Positions 36,558 through 47,048 of a stretch of DNA of 64,000 nt are shown piece after piece. Numbering within the stretch: position 1 is the stretch's first letter; every line of letters begins with the position of its first letter. Both the position numbers and the translations under genes were made by a program. Under the pieces are notes generated by a model, which saw nothing but the letters and a program-made list of their open reading frames with translations, made no database searches and was not told the DNA's origin. Source of the DNA: Sclerodactyla briareus (taxonomy: Eukaryota > Echinodermata > Holothuroidea > Dendrochirotida > Sclerodactylidae); assembly GCA_026419785.1 (NCBI GenBank), contig JAODTK010002699.1, positions 132,646 to 196,645 of the forward strand, given 5' to 3'.

Positions 36558-37874
36558 AGGTTACCCAAGATGAGTTACACCATGTCTTGAATATAAACCA
36601 CATCAGCCGAAATGTCACTGAAGTTGCTGCGGAGCACCTAACTATTTTGGCAGTTTTATGCCCATAAGTGACTTTAAATGACCTATGATGACATTACGGT
36701 TTTTTAATGAGAAATGTTCTCCACCATGCTGTACCCCCTGTCCTGAAATTTCAACATTGCCACATGTCACTGTAAGTTGCCCAAAAAATATAGTTTTTTG
36801 TCCATATTCCCTTCGATGACCTTTGACGACTGTCAGTTTTTATGAAAAATGTTACTCTCGATGAGATGCCCAAGTCCTACAAGCCCATCATTCATCCCAA
36901 AGAATTCTGCCGATGCTTTGCGAAAAAGGTATCAAACCCACCTTTGACCCCTGTAACTTGAGGACTGGTGCCGATTGAAGTGGGGATTTGCTTCGCGATT
37001 CACCACACAGACTCTGTCACATATCCAAAATTTGGACATTTTATTACTTTTCGCCCTTTAACTCTAACAGATAGGCACATCCAGTTCGACAGTTTGAACC
37101 GTTTGACCTCATTATAGGGAAGTTGAACTGCTGGTTTCTAAAATCACTCCACCTGACCAATCATATTAACTCCTAACTTACTGAACCTATTCAAATGAAA
37201 AACTTCGATCGACCCTTTCGCTATCTTCACACACAAGGTCCATGGTCAATTATGGTCCTTTCGAATCAGAAGGTAACCTTGAGATCGAAAATGGCACGAA
37301 AATTTTGATTCGACTCAAGATATGGTACAGTTCAAATTGAGGTCAAAGTTCAATGAGGTCAAAGTCACACAGATGGATGTCACCGAGTGGATCACAATAG
37401 TGCACCTCCCAGCCTCGGCAGGCATTTGGTTACCATGTTATGGCAAAAAAAGTTTTTACCTCACTTGACCTTCAATGACTTTGGATGGACGTGACCGTTT
37501 TTATTAACAATGTAACCCTGTATGGGTTACCCTGTCCCGTAATTAACCACATCAGGACAGGTCACTGGATTTTTTGCAGGACCATCTTGGGCAGTTTTAT
37601 GCCCAGAAGTTGACCTTAATTGACCTTTGATTACATGATTTTTAATGAAATAATATTCTCACTACCATGCGTACACTCTTCCCTGAAATTTCACAACATT
37701 GCCAAGCAATGTCACCGAACGTTGTCCCAAAAAATATTATTTTTTGTCCATAAATGACCTTGATGACCTTTGACCAGGTCAGTTTTATGAAAAAGGGTTT
37801 ACTCTCGATGGATGCACGCAGTCCTACAAGCATCATTTACCCATCATTTAGCACAAACATTTTAGTGGCCCAAA

Positions 37875-37990
37875 AAAAGCAAAGTTTCAGCTGGCATAAT
37901 AAGGAGGATAGATCGTAGATAGATAGATGATAGATAGAATGACATGGGCATGGCAATAGCTCAACCAGCAATAGCTGGTTTGAGCTAAAA
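37875..37990 (+). mobile_element. Family A right end, truncated
   Basis: A GATA tract (37907-37937), GACATGGGCATGGCAATA and the hairpin GCTCAACCAGC-AATA-GCTGGTTTGAGC (37959-37985) with CTAAAA lie inside a 953-bp array unit, replacing part of it. The left end is absent. Confidence 0.65.
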
Positions 37991-38298
37991 CTTGACGTTT
38001 TAAATTATCTTCCCCTTTAACTCTACAATAGCACATCCATTCGTACATTTGACCTAATTTTCAGGGGTAGTTTGACCTGCGATTCTAAAAATCCCCCATG
38101 ACAAATCCTATGAATAACATCCTAATGGCACTGTTCAAAGGAAAATTGACGATCTGATCTTTTCACACACAAAGGTCACTGGGGTCAAATTATGGTCCAT
38201 TTTTTCGATCAGAAGGTACTTTGAGATCCGAAAATGGCAACGAAAATTTGATCCGACTCAGATATGGTGAAGGTCAAATTGAGGTCACCGGTCAATTG

Positions 38299-38311
38299 AG
38301 GTCAAAGGTCA
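38299..38311 (+). promoter_or_regulatory. Perfect DR1 nuclear-receptor motif in repeat
   Basis: AGGTCAAAGGTCA is the direct-repeat-1 consensus bound by RXR-type heterodimers and HNF4. Whether it is used is unknown; it recurs because it sits in a repeat unit. Confidence 0.5.
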
Positions 38312-40178
38312 CAACCGATGGAGGTCAACGATGGATCCCAATGGAGCACCTCCCAACCTCGGCAGGCATTAGTTCTCAATGTTTTATGGCCAACAAAACA
38401 GTTTTGTTTGACCACAAATTTGACCTTTACTGACCATTGGCTACAAATGACCGTTTTATCAAAATGTAACCCTAGATTGGTTACACCCTGTCCTGCAATA
38501 TAAACCACTCAGGAAGGTCACTGGAATTGGTTGCAGGAACACATACTATTTGGCAGTTATATGCCCATATTGACCTGATGACCTTTGATGACATGATGGC
38601 TTTTTATGTAAAATGTTCTCCACCATGACGGACACCCTTCCTAATTTCAGCAGTGCCCAAAGCACTGTCATCTATTTGTCTCCAAAAATATTAGTTTTTT
38701 GTCCATAAATTCGACCTTATTGAACCTTTTAGACTGTCATTTTTAATGAAAATGTTAGCTCGATGAGATGCCCGCAGTCCTACGAGCATTAGGTATCACG
38801 AGTATACTGCCCCGGAAAAATTCGATTGCCAAAAGGTACAAAACCAACCTTTGACCCAGGTAACTTGAGAAACGCATGCCCGATTGGGAGCGGGAGTTTG
38901 TTTCGTCTTTCATCACACAGAGCTCTGTCCATATCCCAAATTTGACAAAAATTGCAATTTGCCAAAAATTGACAAAAATTTTTCAACTTTTTTTTGCTCT
39001 ATAACTCTAAAAATAAAGCACATTCATTCGACATTTACCTTTGACCTCTTTTCAGGGGTAGTTTGAACCGCGGGATTCTAAAATCACCATGACAAAGCAC
39101 TTGAAACATTCTACCTGTCACTTACTTCAAATGAAAACTATGCCCTGATACTCACACCACAGTGCTGGGGTCTAATTATGGTCCATTTCGATCCGAACAC
39201 ACAGAGCTCCGTCACATATCCAAATTTTACAAAAATGACAGTTTCAATGTTTTTGCCCTAAACCTCGGAAAATAACACATCATTCAACATTTGACCTTTG
39301 ATCTCATTATCATGGGTAGTTTGACACCCTGATCTGAAAATCCCATGACAAATCCCTATGAACATCCTACTGCACCTTTATTTCGATGAAAAACTTTGAC
39401 CTCCTATATCTTCACACACAAAAGGTCACATGGAGTCAAAGTATATGGTCTTTCGATCAGAAGTACCCTTTGATATCCGAAATGGCAACGAAAATTTGAT
39501 CCGACTCAAAATATGGTAAAGTTCAAATTGAGGTCAAAGTTCAAATTGAGGTCAAAGGTCCACAGATGGCGGGTCACGAGTGTTCCCAATGGCGCACCTC
39601 CCACCTCGGCAGACATTTGGTTCCCCTGTTATGGCCAAAAAACTATTTTTTCCCTCAAATTGACCTTCAATGACCTGGATGCCGTGACCGTTTTTATAAC
39701 AAATGTAACCCCTGGTGGGTTACCCCTGTCCCGAATATAAACACATCAGGACAGGTCCCTGGAAGGTGTTTGCGGACACATAGCTATTGTGCAATTTTAT
39801 GCCCCTAAGTGAACCTGGATGAACCTTTGATGACATGATGATTTAATGAAAATTTCTCCACCATGACATACACGCTGTCCTGAAATTTCAAAATTGCCAA
39901 GCAATGTCAGCGTTAGTTGTCCCACAAAAATATAGTTTTTGTCCATAAGTTGAACCTTGATGACCTTTTGCGACATTCAGGTTTTTATGAAAACTTTACT
40001 CCTCGATGAGATGCACGCCCGTCCTAAAGCATCATTTATCCCAAAAATACTGCCGATGCGATTGCGAAAAAGGTACACACCCCTTTGACCCCTTGTAACT
40101 TGAGGACCGAGGGCCGCTATTGAAGTGGAGTTTGCTTCGTTATTCGCACACAAGCTCTGTCACATATGCCAACCCGAA

Positions 40179-40385
40179 AGCAAGAGGCTTAGTGATTCCT
40201 TGACTCTTTCAGTTGGTGGCCACGAACTTGATTCGGCCAAAACATTGTACAGGCCAAATTGAGGTCAAAGGTCACAAGATGGAGGTCAACGATGGATTCA
40301 CAATGGTGCACCTCCCTACCTCGGCAGACTTCGTTTTCCATGTTATGGCCGATAAACTAGTTTTGACCCGAATTGACCTTTGACA
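40179..40385 (+). mobile_element. Family C left end fused to array sequence
   Basis: AAGCAAGAGGCTT, AGT and GATTCCTTGACTC form a family C left end. ATTCCTTGAC (40195-40204) is the exact reverse complement of the right hairpin arm at 36544-36553. About 40 bases on, the sequence turns into 953-bp array DNA (AGGTCAAAGGTCA at 40262-40274). Confidence 0.5.
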
Positions 40386-40389
40386 CCGG

Positions 40390-40722
40390 TAGTTTACGCT
40401 GAAAATCTATTCAGTTCATTACCTTAATCCCGCACTATGTGCCAAACAAGTCATCTAGCTCCTACGTTCATCCGTAATCTTGCTAATGTGCCTAAACAAT
40501 AAATTCCATAAAAATAGGGCTAATTACCTCACTTATTGTGCTTGTTTGCCCAAAATGCTAATCAGATCGTGTTCACCCACCCCGAAGCTACCCTGAAAAG
40601 TTTGTCACAATTGCACTTGCCGTTCGAAAGATATCCTCCTCGCCGAGAAAGTGGGACACACACACATCACACACGCCAAGGACCACTACGTCTCCTCCTG
40701 ATTCCATTCAGGCGAGACAAAA
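40390..40722 (+). mobile_element. Family B right half
   Basis: The B body from GCTGAAAATCTATTCAGTTCA leads to a CA tract (40656-40674) and the hairpin GTCTCCTCCTGAT...ATTCAGGCGAGAC (40690-40718) with AAAAA. It abuts segment S2 exactly as the 45.69-kb copy abuts S3. Confidence 0.6.
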
Positions 40723-41376
40723 ATCGGCCCTGATTTTATACCCTAATTAAGATCGGCCCTAGATTTAATCGAGGATTACTGCCGAAAAAATCGCTCTTTG
40801 CCCTGTGTAGAGTCTGATGTACTGGCCTATCATATCGGGTAAACTGAGGAGTACTCACACTGCGATGTTGGGGAGCTGGCTGGGTTTTTGAACAATTTCG
40901 AAATTGTTATTCGCGTATGAACTTCTGACCCTTACCAACAGTTTTCTGCCGAATGTCGATTTTAGAAATGGCGCCCCAAAGCGTCATCACTGCTGGATAG
41001 GAGACCCCAACACTGCCGTATTTCAACATGTTGGTAGTACTACCACATTGTTTTGGGGGAGGGGGGGGGGTGATCTCCTACATGTAGTACCCTCGAGTCG
41101 TTGTCTATGCCATAACGTCGGTCAATATTCGATCTTCTGTTGCCATCAGGCCATATCACCTTGGATTACCGGTTCTCGCGTCAGATCACCAAGTCAAGCA
41201 GCGTCAGGCCCATCGGTACTCCGGATGGGTACCGCTGGGTGCGTGTTGCGTAGGCTTTTCATCTCTTCCCTTTTTTATCCATTTTTTTTTTATCCAATTC
41301 ACTGTGTCCGGGTTAGTCGCCATAGCATGATTGGCGCGCAGATTTTGAGAGCAATAAATGAGAGTGGAAACAGAAC
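40722..41376. repeat. Segment S2, left part
   Basis: Collinear with S1 32220-32905. The open frame 40904-41392 has no counterpart of equal length in S1, so it is unlikely to be a conserved gene. Confidence 0.7.
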
Positions 41377-43161
41377 GCCACTGGCACAGTAGCTCACCCG
41401 CCAATATAGCATACTGATAGTATGTATTACAAGGAATTTGTGTTTTGATTGATCAGTCCAATGTGATTTTGTATTGACATGTCATACTCTCTTGAATCAT
41501 AATAGTGTTTAAAAAAATCCTAATAGAGGAACTTTCTTTTGGTCCCCCCACCTTTGTATCGTTATGTAGAAGAAAATTGGTCTTGCAAAACCTGGTGAAT
41601 ATGGACGGATCCGTTTGCAAGAGGGCCTCTTTCGCAAAATTCACCCCTAGATTACCATTGACCTCAAAATCCTGAACACCCCGTATGTACCTTGGTCATA
41701 GTAATACTGACCAGTTTTCATGAACATCCGCTTTAACTGTCGGAAGAGAAACATTTTGCAGTTTGTCACAAAAATGGCCAAAATTGACCCCTAGATGAAG
41801 TTTGACATTAACTTCCTGAACCCCCTTATGTATCTTGGTCAATGATAAAGATATCACCTCATGATCATGCCAATTCAGTCTGCGGGAGAAGCAGCGGTGT
41901 TTTGACTGTTTGAACACCAAAATGACCTGTTAGGCCAAAATGACCCTATGTGACTTTGACTAATTCCTAACCACTCATAAGTACCACTGGTCACTGATCA
42001 TACTGACCATTTTTTATGATCGTCCATCTACCCATAGAGGAGAAGCGCAGCTTGAAACCGTCTGACAAAATGCAAAATTGACACCCTAGATACCTTTACC
42101 CTCTCAATTCCTGAACACTCCTGTAGAAACAATTGGACCATAATAATATTGACCAACTATCATGTCCGCTCCACTCAATTTTCTGTGAGAGAACATTTTG
42201 TTTTGTTCGACCCAAAAAAATAGCTTTTTGGCCAAAATACCCCTAGATACCGTTTACCGGCAAATTCCTGAAACTCCCGTATGGCAATTTATGTCCCGAT
42301 AATACTGACCAAGTGTTATGATCATCCGAGTTGCACTGTAGGAGGAGAACCGCTGACACTTTTGACCGAAAGACCAAAATTGACCCCGAGATTACCTTTG
42401 ATCCAATTTCTGAACAACCCCGATGTACCATTGGTCAATGATACTACTGCCAACATCATGTCATCTAATTCAATCTCTGGAGGAGAACTTTTGTTTGGTG
42501 ACCCAAAAATTCGCTTTTGGCCAAAATTACCCCTATATGACCTCAAATTCCTGAACATCCCCCGTATGTAATAACTATTAGTCACCGATAATACTGACCA
42601 AGTTTCCTGAGCATCCCTGATTGAACTGGAGGAAGGAACCGTGAACCGTTTGAACTAAATACCAATGCCCCTATATGACCTTTTGATCCCAAATTCCTGA
42701 ACACCCTTTAGTCCCATTGCAATGTTAATAACGACCAACTATCACGATCATCCAATTCCATCTGTGGGAAAAGAATCATTTTGTTTGTTCCACCACAACA
42801 TTGCTTTTTCAGCCACAACGAGCCCTAGATGGACCTTTGACCTCAATTCCTACATCCCGGAGGAAACATTGGTCACCGGATACTGACCAATGTTCATGAA
42901 CATTCCGCTTTGAATCTGTAGAAGAAGTATTGTGCAGTTTTTGTGGCAAAAGGGCAGACATTGACCCCTAGATGACCTTTGCCATCGCCTTCCTTAACAA
43001 GCCCAGATTCCCCTTCACAGTGTCATTGTGACATTTCAATCATGATCCCCAGTACACCGTATGATTACTATTTGATCAATTGTTGACGGACAACAACAGA
43101 TAGATAGATAAGACATGCAGAATCACACTAAGCTCACCCGCACATGCTGGGTGAGCTAAAA
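41377..43161 (+). mobile_element. Family A Helentron-like element with both ends, inserted in S2
   Basis: The left stem-loop GCCACTGGC (41377-41385), ACAGT and AGCTCACCCG (41391-41400) begin the element. AGCTCACCCG recurs exactly as the first arm of the right hairpin (43131-43140; full hairpin to 43157), followed by AAAA. The interior holds eight to nine diverged units of about 145-150 bp (TGACCCCTAGAT, CCTGAACACCCCGTATGTACC, CATCATGATCATCC). A GATA tract lies at 43099-43111. No protein is encoded. It interrupts S2 relative to S1. Confidence 0.75.
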
Positions 43162-43915
43162 CTATGAATTGCCACGGTAAATGTCAATTATTGACATCTA
43201 CCTGGATTCCCCTCAAACTCCAACCATTGGTACTTTTCACTATGCCCCTTTCCTTTCAGGCAAAGACAACCCACGCGATATTGATAGGTTACCATCGGAA
43301 ATTTTGTTTCAAAACGATTTAGGCACTATTTTTTAGGGTTAGGAAAAAACCATGAGGAACTCGCTAATGGCGTCCGCTACCCTGAAGGACCGGCACTGTA
43401 GACCTTGCCGTTATTCATTTGTCTAGCTAGGTGTGGACGGAGGTGAAATTCATTCAGTTACACCGCCAACGAGATTCGTAATCAATCTTTGTGCCCATCT
43501 CCTTTCTTCTCCAGAATCAGCTGCGGTCTATGTGGGTATTGCGGAAAGTTTTCAGACAATTTTGACCAAGATTGCAGTTACAAACACCATTGAGGCTCGA
43601 CGCCGCCTCTTTGACCGTCTCGTGGGCTTCGCGACCATTGACATAACTGTTGAGTGCAACCAAATGAATCCTTTACAACGGAGAATGGCGAGCAAATAGT
43701 TTTACCCTCGGCACAGGTGGCGATAATAGGATTAATACACTAATAAAGATAGGCGCCCATAGATTCTATCAAGGATCCTAGTAAATGAGCTTTTTTTTTC
43801 CCTGAGTTGAGTCTGAATTGCACTGCCTATCTATTCAAAGGTAATAACCCCTGGGGGAGATACTCACACTGTGATGGTGGGGAGCTGGCGGTCTGAGAAA
43901 TGGTATTAATGACAT
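43162..43915. repeat. Segment S2, right part
   Basis: Collinear with S1 32910-33690. An open frame at 43433-43699 (+), beginning at GTG, reads through SVTPPTRFVINLCAHLL and RRRLFDRLVGFATIDITVE. The S1 counterpart is frameshifted. A polypyrimidine-CAG (CCCCTTTCCTTTCAG, about 43245-43259) precedes it in both copies and could be a splice acceptor. No family is recognised. Confidence 0.6.
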
Positions 43916-43917
43916 AA

Positions 43918-43980
43918 CAGCAAGACGAATCGCCAAAAAGTGAATCGCCTGGTTGCGCGATGCTGGTTGGTATTATTCCT
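43918..43980 (+). mobile_element. Degraded family B left end
   Basis: CAAGACGAATCGCCAAAAAGTG then AATCGCCTGGTTGCGCGATGC resembles the B left end, placed where S2 ends. Confidence 0.35.
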
Positions 43981-43984
43981 ACAC

Positions 43985-45115
43985 AACAACCAACTATTTC
44001 CGCAGACCATCGTCTTGGCCAAACGAACCCCATATTTTCACATATACCACATAAAAATTCCTAAATAACTGACCCCATAAGTTTTCCTCTTAATACAAGT
44101 CCCTGTTTCTCTTCATCCCCCTTTCCACTCTTCTATCCATAAAACCCAAATTTTAATAAGTTTTATCGCTCAGTCCAACCACTTCTTTGACCCAAATCCA
44201 ACTTGGAATGCTCTAAATCCCTTAGCAGCCACCCGGGCTTCTTTGCCTTTTAAATCAAATTTCTTCATTATCATTGCCTTTTATTTTCCAAGCCCAGGAC
44301 ATGCATCCACCCCCCACCCCCGCCAGCACAAACAAACACTCAGGGTTGGAGTCGAGTCAGCAAACCGAGTCCGACCGAGTCCTCAACCATCAATCCGAGA
44401 CAGTCCTCAACATCCGAGTCAATTCCCAGTCCTTGTCCCGAGTTCGAGTCCCGAGTCCCCGATTACAACTCGGCATTTTTTTCAGCCAAATATATGGTAT
44501 TAGTTTGAAAGAGCAAGGTATTGCAGTTGTTGTTGCATCATGCCCTCAAACAGAAGCATCTATTTGTATTTGCATATGCATCCAATGCCAAATTCCAATG
44601 TTTTCTGTACTGACCTGTTTTTTAGAGTTGAGACATCATCAAGGCATTCCTAACATAGCAGTGTGGATGCAATTGCAACTGTGGCGTGTCAAACAATACA
44701 TGAATTCCCTATCATGAGATTCGCCGCCTCCTGAACGCATTTCGCAAGTGCTGACAAGCATTTTGAAAAACAATTAGCATACAGTAGTACATTGCATCTA
44801 AATTTTCAAGTCCATGTAAAAATATCTGCAGCATTTCTCGCACCTTTCGTTTTAGGATTTTCTGTGTCGTCCAAGAGGTCCCAACAGCCGAGTCCCGAGT
44901 CTGAGTCCCAGTAAGAAGACAGGAAAGAATAATGCCAAGTATTTTGTAGGTCTAGGTTCAACCTAATCACATTGGTTGGGTGTGGGGAGGTTTTCTTGTG
45001 GGCGCTTTAACGCATAAATTGTTACAGTAGCTATGGTTTACCTCGTTCCTCCGTGCTTTTCTCACCGTACTATTATATGACGTAATTCAATCAAATTCAA
45101 GAAATCACACACTCA
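43985..45115. other. Mostly unassigned; GAGTCC hexamer cluster
   Basis: GAGTCC/CGAGTC motifs cluster at 44345-44465 and 44885-44915 (GAGTCGAGTC, CCGAGTCCG, GTTCGAGTCCCGAGTCCC). The rest shows no gene or repeat end. Confidence 0.5.
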
Positions 45116-45129
45116 TAGCCTAGAAAATG

Positions 45130-45692
45130 TTAACAGACCATACCTACTGGAGTTTTGGGCAAAACTTTTACCAAGTTGGAATTGGGAATAATTTATCAAA
45201 TTGAACACATACAATGACCTCTACTGACCCCAGCTGTACCGTTAAAATGATCATGATCAAGGTGGTCACATCTACCAGTTTTCGTGAATCCACACCTCCG
45301 AAAATTCCATCAATTATGCAATAGACCATCCTTAATTAGCATATTTGGGCTGAAAATGTACTCAGTTTTCTAATCAGTCCTACCTGTTTCCCCATCCGTC
45401 TACATGTCAACTACATCACTGACACATACGTTCCTGCGTTATCTTGCTAACTCCTTAAACAATGAACTACATAAATAGCGGTCACCCAACTTAATTAATA
45501 ACTTGCTGCCCAAAATCTAATCAGATTGTGTACATCCAACCCCGGTGCTACATACTATTTCGTCATAATCGCCTCACGGTTTGTGAAATCCTGATCCTGC
45601 TACCAATAAAGTGTGCCATACACACACAGCACACATACACAACCCAAGTGAACCACTAAGTTCTCTTCCTGAATTTCACACACTCAGCGAGA
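45130..45692 (+). mobile_element. Family B right half
   Basis: This copy is collinear with B from ACCAAGTTGGAATTGGG to a CA tract (45617-45640) and a degraded hairpin (TTCTCTTCCTGAAT ... CAGCGAGAC) near 45660-45692. Confidence 0.55.
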
Positions 45693-45775
45693 CAGAAATA
45701 GGCCCCTAAGATTTTTACCCTAATAAAGATAGGCTTCCCAAGATTTAATCGAGGATCCTGCCTAAAAGAGCTCTC
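45693..45775. repeat. Segment S3, partial
   Basis: ATAGGCCCCTAAGATTTTTACCC and TTTAATCGAGGATCCTGCC match the left part of S1 and S2. It is cut off by the GC-rich insertion. Confidence 0.6.
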
Positions 45776-46618
45776 TTGAGGGACCCAAGACTGCTCCAAA
45801 AACGGTTTTCAGACTTCCAGAAACTGGGTCTTGCGGGAGGTGTTTGGACGACCGTAAACACTCTCGCGCCGGTCCGTCAAACTTTCCGCTCCAGTGCTTG
45901 GATGAAAGTCAGAGACGGGGCCTGCCGAATCTCCTTCCTCCAAGGGCTCTGCGAAAGAGTCATACCTCGACTCCTCACCGAGTGGCGAGCAGGTCCTGCC
46001 TTACCCCCTCAGCCAACCCGCCCGTACTGTCTGGACCGCCTACGCACACCCTGCTCTGGCTGCCGGTCCTCCACGTCCCGGCTCTCCTCGGCATCCAATC
46101 AAGCCCTCCTACCACCTTGGGTCTGGACCATCCGGGCCACCCAGAGTGCTCGGATCTGCCCGTTAAATCCATCCTTGGCTCTCTCTTTGCCCCACCAACT
46201 ACTGACCTAAACCGGCCTCCCTACAACCCTCTCTGGGCTGCTGGTCTTTCCCCAGCCCGTCGTCTCCCTGCGCCAGCCCCAACCGAGCCGTCGACCCTGC
46301 TTGGAGTTTTGACCTCGTGTCCTTCCCACCGGTCATTTGGGCCGGTCGAAGCCGACCGGGCACCTCACTGGCGCCCTAACCAAGCCAATAGTCCCGTCGA
46401 ACCCTCCCGGAGTCTGGACCTCAGTGCCGACCCACCGGAGCCCCCGCTCCCGGTGGACGATTCGGCGGGCTGAAGCCGGCCGTGCGCCCGCCGGCGCCCG
46501 AGGATGCGACCGTCCCTAGGAGGAGCCACCCGAGAGTGACCGTCGGTTCGGGCGGCCGGCCACGCCGCCTGGAGCTTCTTCATCTCGCCTGGGATTCGGT
46601 GGCGCCTGCCCCGCCGGT
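45776..46618 (+). other. GC-rich insertion with open frames, probably internal retrotransposon DNA
   Basis: Base composition jumps from AT-rich to strongly GC-rich at about 45776. Frames 45776-46210 (144 codons, opening at TTG) and 45844-46473 (209 codons, also TTG) are open and very rich in Pro, Ser and Arg. Frames are also open on the other strand, so openness alone is weak evidence. No protease, reverse transcriptase or integrase motif is seen. Its position against a probable LTR suggests an internal 3' part of a Gypsy-type element, but a different insert is possible. Confidence 0.35.
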
Positions 46619-47048
46619 TGTGACGATCCCAGGTTCCTTCCCCCGAGGGGGTGAACTCAGCAACAGCCTGGTCGATCCGACCCGGGTCACCCCCTGACCC
46701 GCCCGGAGGGAACTAGTCCCCCCGCGGTCTTGAACCTGCTTACCTTTGGCTCCCCTGGTTTTGTTCCTTTCTTCAGCAGCTTCCCGACGGCCGGGTTCCG
46801 CTGATCCCGGCACAAGTCGCTCTTGCACGGCGCTCTGCTGTTACTATCTTCCCACGGAAGGCACTCCACTCAGCGGTTGTCCGCCGCATACCGATGGCAT
46901 CTCGATACTCCTCCCGGGATGTGAACAGCCGACTAAAAACCAAAACCACAATCTGCTCACATGTAAAAACATCACTACTTATCTCTCCATCTTCCCCCTG
47001 CGGGCTGGGGTTTGTAGAATAGGCCTGCGGTGTTCCCCGCCTGTCACA
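46619..47048 (+). mobile_element. Probable Gypsy-type LTR, 430 bp
   Basis: The segment starts TGTGACGATCC and ends CCTGTCACA, giving a 6-bp terminal inverted pair TGTGAC / GTCACA with TG...CA ends. It is followed at once by AATGGCGACTGAAGGGG, which resembles a TGGCGAC-type primer-binding site after an LTR. The flanks CCGGT and AATGG do not match, so it is not a solo LTR with intact target duplication. GC-rich sequence on the left and a PBS-like start on the right leave open which side is internal. Confidence 0.45.

Larger units (their letters stand above)
35105..40160 (+). repeat. Array of about 953-bp tandem units
   Basis: A landmark at the GTAACCC...GGTTAC junction recurs at about 36557, 37510, 38463 and 39703, giving spacings of 953, 953 and 1240. 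The longest unit has an internal partial duplication of about 285 bp (CACACAGAGCTC at 38915 and 39200). Each unit carries TGACCTTTGATGACATGAT, CAGTCCTA..AGCAT, TTTGACCCCTGTAACTTGA and AGGTCACTGGGGTCAAA. The array is interrupted by a complete family C element (35381-36557) and a truncated family A right end (37875-37990). No coding potential is seen. Confidence 0.75.

Noticed and set aside
40904-41392. 162-codon open frame as a gene in segment S2
   Set aside because: The frame is not kept in the S1 copy, and its end runs into a transposon left end.
36485-43115. Regularly repeated units as a CRISPR array
   Set aside because: Units are 140-950 bp direct repeats without short repeat-spacer alternation, in a eukaryotic context.
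44435-44460. Pol III B box (GTTCGAGTCCC)
   Set aside because: It lies inside the GAGTCC hexamer cluster and has no tRNA-like fold around it.
45844-46473. 209-codon open frame as a real gene
   Set aside because: It has no ATG start, is open in other frames and on the other strand because the region is GC-rich and stop-poor, and shows no domain.
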